From positions 1 through 64,000 of the forward strand of contig JBGURX010000020.1 of NCBI GenBank assembly GCA_045132235.1: a stretch of DNA of 64,000 nt, read 5' to 3'. Origin of the DNA: UBA1756 sp045132235 (GTDB lineage: Bacteria > Bacteroidota > Bacteroidia > Bacteroidales > WCHB1-69). The position numbers and the translations under genes were made by a program. The notes beneath the pieces were generated by a model. That model was not told where the DNA came from. It made no database searches and was given only the letters and a program-made list of their open reading frames with translations. This document shows, in pieces, positions 15,797 through 23,519 of this stretch (position 1 is the first letter of the stretch; each line of letters starts with the position of its first letter).

Positions 15797-16545
15797 CAGA
15801 ATCCTTGTTCAGTGATTGTTTTCTGCAGAAGATCCGAGAAATATTCGTTGTCTTCCTTTTTGTATCGCCGCAGCACCCAGTCTTCCGCCAAATTGTTGAA
15901 GTGGTTGTCCTTCACTATGTTGATATTGTTGGGATGCTGTTCCATCAATGCGTATGCACGGTTGATTTCCTCGTCGGAATATTCGCGGTAGGTCTCTTGG
16001 TGAATGAGAATGTCAGGTTGCACCTTGGGAGTGAGGGGCGTGTCAGGGTGGGCGGGATAGCCCATCGGGATACAGGCGACGGGAATGACGTGCTTGGGAA
16101 GTTGCAGGATGTCAATAAATTGCGGTGTATTATAGGTAATGGTCCCTAACCAGCAGATGCCAAGTCCAAGCGATTCGGCGGCCACGCAGGCATTCTGGGC
16201 GGCGATGAGCGCGTCGGTGACGGCCCACTGGTAGGCCTGCAGGTTGTGGTAGGCGTCGGTGGGGGTGTTGCGGCACTCGCAGTAGCGGTCGAAGCGGTGG
16301 AAGTCGGCGCAGAAGGTAAAGATGACAGGCGCCGTGGTGGCGATGGGCTGGTTGAAATGTGCCGGCGCCATCTTGCGCATCATCTCCTTGTCGCGCGTCA
16401 CAACAATGCTGAAAAGCTGCATGCCACCCATGGTGGAACCGTTGCACGCAGCGGCCAGTATCTTATCAAGCGTCTCTTTGTCAACAGGTTGCTCCGAAAA
16501 TTCGCGGATGCTGCGATGCCGGAGCATGGTATCAATTGCGTTCAT
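15796..16545 (-). CDS. NfsA-like nitroreductase family oxidoreductase (FMN)
   Basis: A 249-residue FMN-dependent nitroreductase-fold enzyme. It has the N-terminal RHRSIREFSEQPVDKE block that binds FMN phosphate, ACNGSTMGGMQLFSIVVT, and the central AQNACVAAESLGLGICWLGTI, with the C-terminal extension characteristic of NfsA/FRP-type proteins. It reduces quinones, nitro compounds or flavins with NAD(P)H; the physiological substrate is unknown. It touches ruvX and is the first gene of that run. Confidence 0.88.
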   Translation of the reverse strand: MNAIDTMLRHRSIREFSEQPVDKETLDKILAAACNGSTMGGMQLFSIVVTRDKEMMRKMAPAHFNQPIATTAPVIFTFCADFHRFDRYCECRNTPTDAYHNLQAYQWAVTDALIAAQNACVAAESLGLGICWLGTITYNTPQFIDILQLPKHVIPVACIPMGYPAHPDTPLTPKVQPDILIHQETYREYSDEEINRAYALMEQHPNNINIVKDNHFNNLAEDWVLRRYKKEDNEYFSDLLQKTITEQGF

Positions 16546-16554
16546 GTCCGTGGA

Positions 16555-17550
16555 TTACAGTTTCTTGATTCCGATGATTTCGCGCACGTCGCGCACGGTG
16601 GGGGCTGCACTGGCATGGGCTCTTTCCGCACCCCGCTCGATGACCTTGCGCAGGTAGTCGTCGTTGCTGCGCAGTTCAAGGATGCGCTCGTAGATGGGCG
16701 CATTGAACGCCGTGATGTCGGCGGCCAGCTGCTTCTTCATGTCGCCGTAGCGGATGCTGCATTTGTTGTACTCCTCTTCGAAGAACTTTACGGTCTCTTC
16801 GCTGGAGACGGCTTTCATCAGCATGAAAAGGTTCTCGATGGCCTGCGGTTTCGGCTGTCCGGGTTCGGTCGGACCGCTGTCGGTCACCGCCTTCATCACT
16901 TTCTTCTTGATTACTTCAGGAGCATCGGAGAGATAGATGCAGGAATTCTCGTTGTCGGATTTCGACATCTTGGTGCTGCCGTCCAGTCCGGGAATCTTCA
17001 CCAATGCCTGTCCGAAGTTATAGGCCACGGGCAGTTTGAAATACTCCACGCCGTAGAAGTTGTTGAACCGCTGGGCGAAATCGCGCGTCATCTCCAAATG
17101 CTGCTCTTGATCCTTGCCCACCGGCACTTTGTCGGCACGATGCACGAGAATGTCGGCAGCCATCAGGATAGGATATGATAGAAGACCGGCGTTGACATTG
17201 TTGGGTTGACGGCGCACCTTTTCCTTAAAGGAACTAACACGCTGCAATTCACCCACATACACATTCATCGAAAGCAACAGGCTCAGCTCGCAAACTTCCG
17301 GCAGGTCGCTCTGGATGTAGATGGTGGCCTTCTCGGGGTCCAACCCTGCCGCCAGATAGTCGATCAGCACGTTCTTCACATTCGTGCGCAGGTCGGCGGG
17401 ATGGGGATGTGTGGTGAGGGAATGATAGTCGGCAATGAAGAAATAGCAGTCGTTTTCTTCCTGCATTTTGATGAAATTCCGCAGGGCGCCGAAGTAATTT
17501 CCGAGGTGGAGGAACCCTGTGGGTCTGATACCGCTTAATACTTTATCCAT
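16555..17550 (-). CDS. trpS: Tryptophanyl-tRNA synthetase
   Basis: This class I aminoacyl-tRNA synthetase has the HIGH-equivalent in RPTGFLHLGNYFGAL and the KMSKS loop in GSTKMSKSDNE. The start at 17550 (MDKVLSGIRPTG) gives 331 residues, the usual bacterial length; a seven-codon longer frame is unlikely. The -7 box at 17569 supports the choice. Confidence 0.97.
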   Translation of the reverse strand: MDKVLSGIRPTGFLHLGNYFGALRNFIKMQEENDCYFFIADYHSLTTHPHPADLRTNVKNVLIDYLAAGLDPEKATIYIQSDLPEVCELSLLLSMNVYVGELQRVSSFKEKVRRQPNNVNAGLLSYPILMAADILVHRADKVPVGKDQEQHLEMTRDFAQRFNNFYGVEYFKLPVAYNFGQALVKIPGLDGSTKMSKSDNENSCIYLSDAPEVIKKKVMKAVTDSGPTEPGQPKPQAIENLFMLMKAVSSEETVKFFEEEYNKCSIRYGDMKKQLAADITAFNAPIYERILELRSNDDYLRKVIERGAERAHASAAPTVRDVREIIGIKKL

Positions 17551-17568
17551 AATGAAAATTTGAGGGTG

Positions 17569-17576
17569 CAAAGATA
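17569..17576 (-). promoter_or_regulatory. -7 promoter box of trpS
   Basis: TATCTTTG on the minus strand, 19 bp upstream of trpS. Confidence 0.6.
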
Positions 17577-17613
17577 CAAAAATGTTAGCTTATAGGGGCA
17601 GATTTTGGTAAAA

Positions 17614-19449
17614 TCATTCTGCCGATGTGCCATCACTTTGCAGAGCGCAATACCGGGCATACTCGCCGCCCAAAGCTATCAACTCGTCATGCGAGCCCCG
17701 CTCCACGATGCGGCCGCCCCGCACAAACAGAATTTCATCCGCCCGCCGGATGGTGGAGAGCCGGTGCGCCACCACAATGGTGGTACGTCCTTCCATCAGC
17801 CGCTGCAGCGACTGCTGCACCATGTATTCCGATTCGGTATCCAACGCGGAGGTAGCCTCGTCCAAGATGAGCACTTGCGGGTTCTGCAGTACTGCCCGCG
17901 CAATGCTCAGCCGTTGCCGCTGCCCGCCCGACAGCATCATGCCCCTATCGCCAATCACCGTGTCATACCCATTTTCCATCTCCATGATGAAGTCGTGCGC
18001 CAAAGCCGTCTTCGCCGCCGCCTCCACCATCTCGCGCGTCACGCCCTCCTTGCCGAAGGCAATGTTGTTATATACCGTGTCGTTGAACAGCGTAATGTCT
18101 TGGTTGACGATGCCGAAAATACCGCGCAAATCGCTGATTTTGATCTCCCTGATGTCGGTTCCGTCAATGCGAATGCAGCCGCTTTTTACATCGTAAAACC
18201 TTGGCAATAAATCCACAATGGTCGATTTGCCACTCCCCGATGCGCCCACCAAAGCCATGCTCTTCCCCTTCTGCAACGTGAAACAGATGTCGTTCAGCAC
18301 CTCCGCACCATTTGTTTGATATGCAAAATGTACATGGTCGTACTCAATCTGTCCGTCGAAACGCTTCTTTTCAATCGGTTTCGGCGCCTCTTCGATCACC
18401 TCCTCCGCATCGATCACTTGGAAAATACGGTCTGCCGATGCCATTCCTTTCTGAATCGTATAGTACGATGACACAATGGATTGCGCCGGCGGGATGATAC
18501 GGGCAAAAATCACAATGAACATGATGAGTTTCTCGCCCGTCATGGCCGCATCGGACAATACAAAGTTGCCGCCCAACAGCAGCACAATCACCAGCGCGAG
18601 GATGCACAGAAATTCCACCAGCGGCGCCCCGATTTCAGTTTTGCGGAAAATACGACGGTTCAGTACATAGAAACGGTCGTTCATCTTCCGGAATCTTTTA
18701 TCTGCATAATCCACCGCCGTGTGCCCCTTGATGATGCGCAACCCGCTGATGGCCTCGTCAAACGCAGAGGTCATCCGCCCCAGTATCTGCTGCGCCTCCG
18801 ACGAATTTTTCTTGATGCTCTTCCCAATTTTCGCAATCAATAGTCCCGCTGGCGGAAGGATAATCAGGGTAAGGAATGTTAATTTATAACTTATTGAAAA
18901 TAAAGTTATTAAAAAGACAATCACCAAAATAGGATCTCTGAAAAACATCTGCAGACTGCAGACCACCGACCACTCCACCTCCTGCACATCCGACCCGATA
19001 CGGTTCATGATGTCGCCTTTTTTCTGTTCATGGTAGAAAGATAAAGGCAGAATGAGCAGTCTGTGATACACATCGCGCCGCAACCCTTGGGAGATGCCTG
19101 CCCGTATCGACGCATTGGCATACAGCCCCAAATATCTAAAGAGGTTGGAAAACAAAGTACTGACAATCATTGTGATGGCAATGAATACGAGCGCTTGGAA
19201 CTGCCCATGGTCGCGGATGATGATACCCATGTAGTAGTAGAAAGTGTCCAAGATGGAACTGGCATTCAGCGTCAGATCCGGCCGCTCGGTCACCGCCGTG
19301 CCGTTGCCGAAGAGCACCGACAGGAAGGGCGCCACCATCGAGAGCGAAAACACCGAGAAAACTGCATAGCAGAGGTTGAAGACAAATATCAGTACGATGT
19401 TGGCCTTGAAAGGGGTGAGGTAACGGAGAATGCGCCGGAACTGCTTCAT
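17614..19449 (-). CDS. MsbA-type ABC exporter (membrane domain fused to ATPase)
   Basis: A 611-residue half-transporter. The N-terminal six-helix ABC exporter domain covers about residues 15-330. The C-terminal ATPase carries Walker A (VGASGSGKSTIVDLL), the Q-loop (FGIVNQDITLFND), the signature LSGGQRQRLSIARA, Walker B (VLILDEATSALD) and the switch His (VVAHRLSTIRRADE). Family resemblance is closest to lipid A/lipid flippase MsbA, so a role in envelope lipid export is likely but not proved. It overlaps the hydroxyacid dehydrogenase by 4 bp. Confidence 0.9.
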   Translation of the reverse strand: MKQFRRILRYLTPFKANIVLIFVFNLCYAVFSVFSLSMVAPFLSVLFGNGTAVTERPDLTLNASSILDTFYYYMGIIIRDHGQFQALVFIAITMIVSTLFSNLFRYLGLYANASIRAGISQGLRRDVYHRLLILPLSFYHEQKKGDIMNRIGSDVQEVEWSVVCSLQMFFRDPILVIVFLITLFSISYKLTFLTLIILPPAGLLIAKIGKSIKKNSSEAQQILGRMTSAFDEAISGLRIIKGHTAVDYADKRFRKMNDRFYVLNRRIFRKTEIGAPLVEFLCILALVIVLLLGGNFVLSDAAMTGEKLIMFIVIFARIIPPAQSIVSSYYTIQKGMASADRIFQVIDAEEVIEEAPKPIEKKRFDGQIEYDHVHFAYQTNGAEVLNDICFTLQKGKSMALVGASGSGKSTIVDLLPRFYDVKSGCIRIDGTDIREIKISDLRGIFGIVNQDITLFNDTVYNNIAFGKEGVTREMVEAAAKTALAHDFIMEMENGYDTVIGDRGMMLSGGQRQRLSIARAVLQNPQVLILDEATSALDTESEYMVQQSLQRLMEGRTTIVVAHRLSTIRRADEILFVRGGRIVERGSHDELIALGGEYARYCALQSDGTSAE

Positions 19450-20405
19450 AATGGCAGATTTAGAATTTTCTGTAGAGCAATGTCCGCGTGCCGTTGCTCG
19501 GCCTCAAAGGTCTGTCCCGCAAGGTGGGGTGTCAGCACCACATTACGGAAATGCGTCAGTTCTTCAAGTGCTGCCGCCCACTCTTCTTTCGGCGGAATTT
19601 GCAACCGCACCGACTCGTATTCCAGCACATCCAGACAGGCGTAGCCCACCTTCCCGCTTCGAAGGGCACGAACCAGCGCAGCCGTATCCACCACATTGCC
19701 GCGACAGGTGTTGAGGAGGATCGCGCCATCCTGTACTTTTTTCAGAAAATCATCATTTACCAAATGATGATTTTCTGAAAAATAATTGATATGCAAAGAA
19801 ATGACATTACATTCCCGCTGAATCTCTTCCAAAGTGGCCACATGTACAAAATCATCAGGAATTTCACTTCTGAATTTGTCATAAACATAAATCTCGCAGC
19901 CAAAATGGCGGAGTATTTTGGCAAACGCCGGACCGGTATGTCCGTACCCGATAATGCCGATTTTCTGCGCACCGATTTCATGTCCCTTGTTGGCTTCCCG
20001 CTGCCACTCCCCTTGCCGCACCTCGCGGTCAGCTTTCGAGAGGTTCTTCAACGCACACAGCAGCAGTCCGAGCGCATGCTCCGCCACCGACTGCGCGTTG
20101 CCTTCCGGCGTGCTCAGACAGGTGATGCCGCATTTTTCCGCGTAGGCCGTGTCGATGTTCTCCACCCCGGAGCCCAAGCGCACGATGAAACGCAGCTGCC
20201 GCTTGGTGTCGAGCAGGTGCGCATCCACCGGGAAACGGCTGCGGATAATGAGCCCGCAATAATCATCCTCCAGCTGGCAGAACTCATCGTAGGTAAGGCC
20301 CATACGGGTCTCGCAGTCGTAGCCGTGCGCAAGCAGCCCCGCCTGCAGCGAGGGTGCGGCACGGTCCACAATGATAACTTTCGGTTTTGCAGTACCAGCC
20401 ATCAC
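19446..20405 (-). CDS. D-isomer-specific 2-hydroxyacid dehydrogenase
   Basis: This NAD-dependent enzyme of 319 residues has the nucleotide-binding loop GIIGYGHTGPAFAKIL. The catalytic Arg is in LLNTCRGNVVDT, Glu in CLDVLEYE and His in LTPHLAGQT. The substrate (phosphoglycerate, hydroxypyruvate or another 2-oxoacid) cannot be told; there is no ACT domain as in SerA. The reading frame contains a perfect 21-bp inverted repeat (see 19738-19782). The start may be one codon downstream (20402). It touches the PII-like gene upstream and overlaps the ABC exporter downstream. Confidence 0.88.
   Translation of the reverse strand: MMAGTAKPKVIIVDRAAPSLQAGLLAHGYDCETRMGLTYDEFCQLEDDYCGLIIRSRFPVDAHLLDTKRQLRFIVRLGSGVENIDTAYAEKCGITCLSTPEGNAQSVAEHALGLLLCALKNLSKADREVRQGEWQREANKGHEIGAQKIGIIGYGHTGPAFAKILRHFGCEIYVYDKFRSEIPDDFVHVATLEEIQRECNVISLHINYFSENHHLVNDDFLKKVQDGAILLNTCRGNVVDTAALVRALRSGKVGYACLDVLEYESVRLQIPPKEEWAAALEELTHFRNVVLTPHLAGQTFEAEQRHADIALQKILNLPL
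19738..19782. repeat. Perfect 21-bp inverted repeat inside the hydroxyacid dehydrogenase gene
   Basis: Bases 19738-19758 and 19762-19782 are exact reverse complements separated by 3 nt (acc). As RNA this would form a very stable hairpin in the middle of a coding sequence. It encodes the segment around SENHHLVNDDFLKK, so the reading frame is intact. Confidence 0.9.
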
Positions 20406-20698
20406 TACGACATTTGTTCAACGGGCATCACAAATGCGCGGATACCTTGCTGCGGCGCGCTGGCATCCAACTTGTGGATTTCATCCATCAACGGCTGTAC
20501 CTTCTCATCCGGAATGAAAGTGATAATGGCGGAGTTGAGAGTCGGCCATGCGTGGGTGCCGTAATGCGGCTCGCCAGTCTCATTGCCACGCCCCTGCACC
20601 TCTTCCCAGAAGGTGAATCCACGGATTTCCAACCGGTCAAGTGCCTCAATCATTTCTCCATAAAATGCTTTGTAAAAAGAGATGAATACTGCTTTCAT
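20405..20698 (-). CDS. Small PII-like (ferredoxin-like fold) protein
   Basis: A 97-residue protein with an N-terminal MKAVFISFYKAFYGEMIEALDRLEIRGFTFWEEVQGRG, then a second half (NSAIITFIPDEKVQPLMDEIHKLDA ... GIRAFVMPVEQM). The beta-alpha-beta/beta-alpha-beta layout and GRG turn are those of small PII-superfamily proteins conserved in Bacteroidetes. The uridylylated T-loop Tyr of true GlnB is not evident. The ligand is unknown. Its stop codon sits at the start of the hydroxyacid dehydrogenase gene, which suggests coupling. Confidence 0.6.
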   Translation of the reverse strand: MKAVFISFYKAFYGEMIEALDRLEIRGFTFWEEVQGRGNETGEPHYGTHAWPTLNSAIITFIPDEKVQPLMDEIHKLDASAPQQGIRAFVMPVEQMS

Positions 20699-20716
20699 AT
20701 TGTTATACTTGTTTTA

Positions 20717-21136
20717 TTATCGTGTTGAATCAAACTCATCATAATCAAAATTATCCTCCCAAATTTCGTAGTCAAAATCATCCTGCGGAATTACCCCATC
20801 TCCATTCGATGGCGAGAACGATACATCCCAAATGTTGTCAAAATAACGGCAGCCACAATATTTGCGCGCCTTCCGGTTCATTTTCCGCTCTAGAAAATTG
20901 GTGGTGCGGTTGTATTCCTTCCAATCGCTTGCCGTGATATGTCCATCTAAGGCCACAAGTCGTTTGCAATAGGCCATATACACGGAATGTATCTGCTCGC
21001 AGTTCTGTGATGCGTCGATTGCTTTCTCATAGGGGGACCACGGATTGTCTGTACGCAAATAAGCCTCCTGCGATATTCTGCAGGAGGCTAAGGTAGTGAT
21101 TGACAATGTGATGATACAGAAAATCCGTGTATTCAT
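20717..21136 (-). CDS. Lipoprotein of unknown function
   Basis: 139 residues with a lipobox (MNTRIFCIITLSITTLASC). The mature part has one Cys-Gly-Cys (KYCGCRYFDN) and an acidic, aromatic tail (DDFDYEIWEDNFDYDEFD). No known domain was recognised. It follows the Asn/Ser-rich lipoprotein gene on the same strand at 9 bp and may be co-transcribed with it. Confidence 0.6.
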   Translation of the reverse strand: MNTRIFCIITLSITTLASCRISQEAYLRTDNPWSPYEKAIDASQNCEQIHSVYMAYCKRLVALDGHITASDWKEYNRTTNFLERKMNRKARKYCGCRYFDNIWDVSFSPSNGDGVIPQDDFDYEIWEDNFDYDEFDSTR

Positions 21137-21145
21137 TCGGTGGGA

Positions 21146-23410
21146 TTATCTTCTGGAAGAGGATGAGCTGCTGGAGTGAGAACCGCTGGAATGTGAGCTA
21201 CTTGAGGAGTGTGAACTGCCGCTGTAGCTGCTTCCCGAACGAGATGAAGAGGAACCCGAGTAGGAAGAACTGCTACGGCTTGAGCTACTGGAAGAGCTGG
21301 AGGGTCTGCTATAGCTGGATGAGCTGCGTGAAGAAGAACTGCTGCTGTTGGACGGTCTGCTGTAACTCGATGAACTGTTAGAGGAATTTGAAGGTCTGCT
21401 GTAGCTTGATGAGCTGCTGGAGGAAGAACTGCTGTTGGAAGGTCTGCTATAGCTGCTGGAAGAATTAGTCGTTCTGTTACTGTTAGAAGGATTGTAGGGA
21501 TGGCTCAAGCTCGAGTTGCTACTGCTGTTAGCCGGTCTATTGTAAGAATTGTTGGAGTTGTTGGAAGGACTGCTGTAGCTGGATGAACTATTGTTATTGG
21601 CCGGTCTGTTGTAGGAATTGCTGGAGTTATTGGAAGGACTGCTGTAGTTGGATGAACTACTGTTATTGGCCGGTCTGTTGTAAGAATTACTGGAGTTGTT
21701 GGAAGGATTGCTGTAGCTGGATGAACTATTGGTATTGGCCGGTCTGTTGTAAGAATTGTTGGAGTTGTTGTAGGAGTTAGCCGGTCTGGCACTGCTATTG
21801 TTGTAGTTAGAGGGCAGCGGGGTGCGGTTATTGTTGCTGGGAGCCGGAGCCGTTACGCTGCTCGGTCGGTTGGAGTTGTTGTTATAGTTGTTCGTGCTGG
21901 GAGAGGTTACACGGTTGTCATTATTGCTCGGAGCAACCATACTGTTGCTGTTAACCCGGCTGGAGTTATTGTCAAGGTTGGGGTTCGTCACACGACTGGC
22001 ACCATTATTATAGTTCGGGGTGACCGTGCTGTTGTTGTTCACATTGGGATTGTTCACACGACTGTCGGCGTTGTTGTTGGTCGTCGGAGTGGACGGTTTG
22101 TCAACCTTGTTGGAATTGTTGTTCACGCTGGGATTGTTCACGCGGTTGTCAGCGTTGTTGTTGGTCGTCGTAGTGGACGGCTTGTCAACCCTATTGGTAT
22201 TGTTGTTCACGCTGGGATTGTCCACGCGGCTGTTAGCATTGTTGTTGGTCGTCGTAGTGGACGGCTTGTCAACCCTGTTGGTATTGTTGTTCACGCTGGG
22301 ATTGTCCACGCGGCTGTTGGAGTTGTTGTTCGATGTTCTGGAGTAGGGGTTGACATCCTTATTGGAGGAGTTGCTGGAGGCAGTGGAGGCGATGGCATCG
22401 TAGCGTTCGTTGAAGCTGACAGGTGTCATCGTGCGGGTGGAGGCGATGCTGTTGTGATCGCGGTTGTTATTGTTCACTCCGCCCGTGTTGCCGTAGCCAC
22501 TGGGACGTTCACCTCTTCCATTACTACCCGAGTTGGTGGAGGAAGCCGACTCTCTGTGTCCGATATAGAAGGAACCGTTGTGGTCGTAGTTGTTGTGGTA
22601 GTAGTTTGCATGACTGGCGGCGTAGTATCCATCGTGGAATCCATTAAGGTAGCCGTTGTGATATCCGTGGTGGTAGCCGTGGTAATAGCCATGTCCATAG
22701 TGGTAACCGTAGTGATACGGATGGTGATACCAACCGTAGTGATACGGATTGTAGGGATGATGGCAGCTCCAGCCCCAACCGTAATTGAAACCGTAGTGAT
22801 AGTAGCCATAATCGTAGTAGTACGGACGATAGTAGTAGGTCGGCCACCACCAGCTGTAACCGAGGTAAATGCTCACGCCCCAGCATGCAGGATCGTAGCT
22901 GTACCAGTAGTTGTTGGTGAAGTACGGATCATAGTAGCTCCAGCCGTAGTTGCAGCAGGAGTGGAAGCGGCGGATACGGGATGAGTAGTAGTAGTCGTAG
23001 TAGCTGTCGTCATCATAGTAGTAGTTGTTGGTGATGTACGTGTTGCCGTTACCATCAGAATATGAGCTGGAGTTGGAAGAAGTGCCAGCATAATAATTGC
23101 CGGTGTTCGGATCATAATACGTGTTGCTGTTGGCATCGTAATACAACCCTGTTTCTTCATCGTAATAATACGTTACATTATTACTATTGTTGGAAGAATT
23201 GTTGTAATTCGCCGCATTGTTATAGTTGCTGGACGAATTATTGGCCGTAGCATTCGAGTTGGAATAACTGGAAGTTACAGGAGCCGGCCTTGTGTATTGA
23301 GCATCATTCGAATTGCTATAGATGTCATCATAGTAGGTCAATGACTCTAATTTACAAGAAGTTGCCAGTACGGCCAACATAAGGGCGGAAAAATACACTA
23401 ACTTTTTCAT
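21146..23410 (-). CDS. Giant low-complexity Asn/Ser/Tyr/His-rich repeat lipoprotein
   Basis: A 754-residue lipoprotein (MKKLVYFSALMLAVLATSC) built almost wholly of low-complexity sequence. Residues about 20-170 are Asn/Ser/Tyr/Asp-rich; about 150-290 are Tyr/His/Trp-rich (YYHGYHHGYHNGYLNGFHDGYY). Residues about 370-480 are tandem 28-residue VDNPSVNNN/VDKPSTTTT repeats, about 545-640 are 23-residue NSYNRPANN repeats, and the end is a Ser/Arg-rich SSSYSRPSNSS array. The frame is fully open, so the composition is selected. An adhesive or matrix-like surface polymer, or a metal-binding His/Tyr sheath, is conceivable; no homologous domain was recognised. Confidence 0.75.
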   Translation of the reverse strand: MKKLVYFSALMLAVLATSCKLESLTYYDDIYSNSNDAQYTRPAPVTSSYSNSNATANNSSSNYNNAANYNNSSNNSNNVTYYYDEETGLYYDANSNTYYDPNTGNYYAGTSSNSSSYSDGNGNTYITNNYYYDDDSYYDYYYSSRIRRFHSCCNYGWSYYDPYFTNNYWYSYDPACWGVSIYLGYSWWWPTYYYRPYYYDYGYYHYGFNYGWGWSCHHPYNPYHYGWYHHPYHYGYHYGHGYYHGYHHGYHNGYLNGFHDGYYAASHANYYHNNYDHNGSFYIGHRESASSTNSGSNGRGERPSGYGNTGGVNNNNRDHNSIASTRTMTPVSFNERYDAIASTASSNSSNKDVNPYSRTSNNNSNSRVDNPSVNNNTNRVDKPSTTTTNNNANSRVDNPSVNNNTNRVDKPSTTTTNNNADNRVNNPSVNNNSNKVDKPSTPTTNNNADSRVNNPNVNNNSTVTPNYNNGASRVTNPNLDNNSSRVNSNSMVAPSNNDNRVTSPSTNNYNNNSNRPSSVTAPAPSNNNRTPLPSNYNNSSARPANSYNNSNNSYNRPANTNSSSSYSNPSNNSSNSYNRPANNSSSSNYSSPSNNSSNSYNRPANNNSSSSYSSPSNNSNNSYNRPANSSSNSSLSHPYNPSNSNRTTNSSSSYSRPSNSSSSSSSSSSYSRPSNSSNSSSSYSRPSNSSSSSSRSSSSYSRPSSSSSSSSRSSSSYSGSSSSRSGSSYSGSSHSSSSSHSSGSHSSSSSSSRR
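21361..21800. repeat. Imperfect tandem repeats, 69-bp period, encoding NSYNRPANN-type units
   Basis: Within the Asn-rich gene, about four 23-residue (69-bp) units run NSYNRPAN-(S/N)n-YSxPSNNS and then grade into shorter Ser/Arg-rich YSRPSNSS units. Confidence 0.75.
22060..22330. repeat. 84-bp tandem repeats encoding VDNPSVNNN/VDKPSTTTTNNN units
   Basis: About three copies of a 28-residue (84-bp) unit; the two copies nearest 22330 are almost identical, which suggests recent duplication. Confidence 0.75.
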
Positions 23411-23454
23411 AACTTAATCTCCTTTCTGTTTGCGGCTGGGTGATATTATTTTTG

Positions 23455-23462
23455 TATTTTTG
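23455..23462 (+). promoter_or_regulatory. -7 promoter box of proS
   Basis: TATTTTTG, 58 bp upstream of proS. A divergent box on the minus strand (23483-23490) could serve the Asn-rich lipoprotein. Confidence 0.5.
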
Positions 23463-23482
23463 CAAACTTGATTTTAAGACCA

Positions 23483-23490
23483 CAAAAATA
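23483..23490 (-). promoter_or_regulatory. -7 promoter box of the Asn-rich lipoprotein
   Basis: TATTTTTG on the minus strand, 73 bp upstream of 23410; it crosses the proS promoter region. Confidence 0.45.
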
Positions 23491-23519
23491 CTAAAAAGTT
23501 CAAATAGAAAAGGAAAAAA

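Noticed and set aside
21361..22330. CRISPR array
   Set aside because: The repeats are contiguous and in frame with a protein, vary gradually and have no unique spacers or cas genes.
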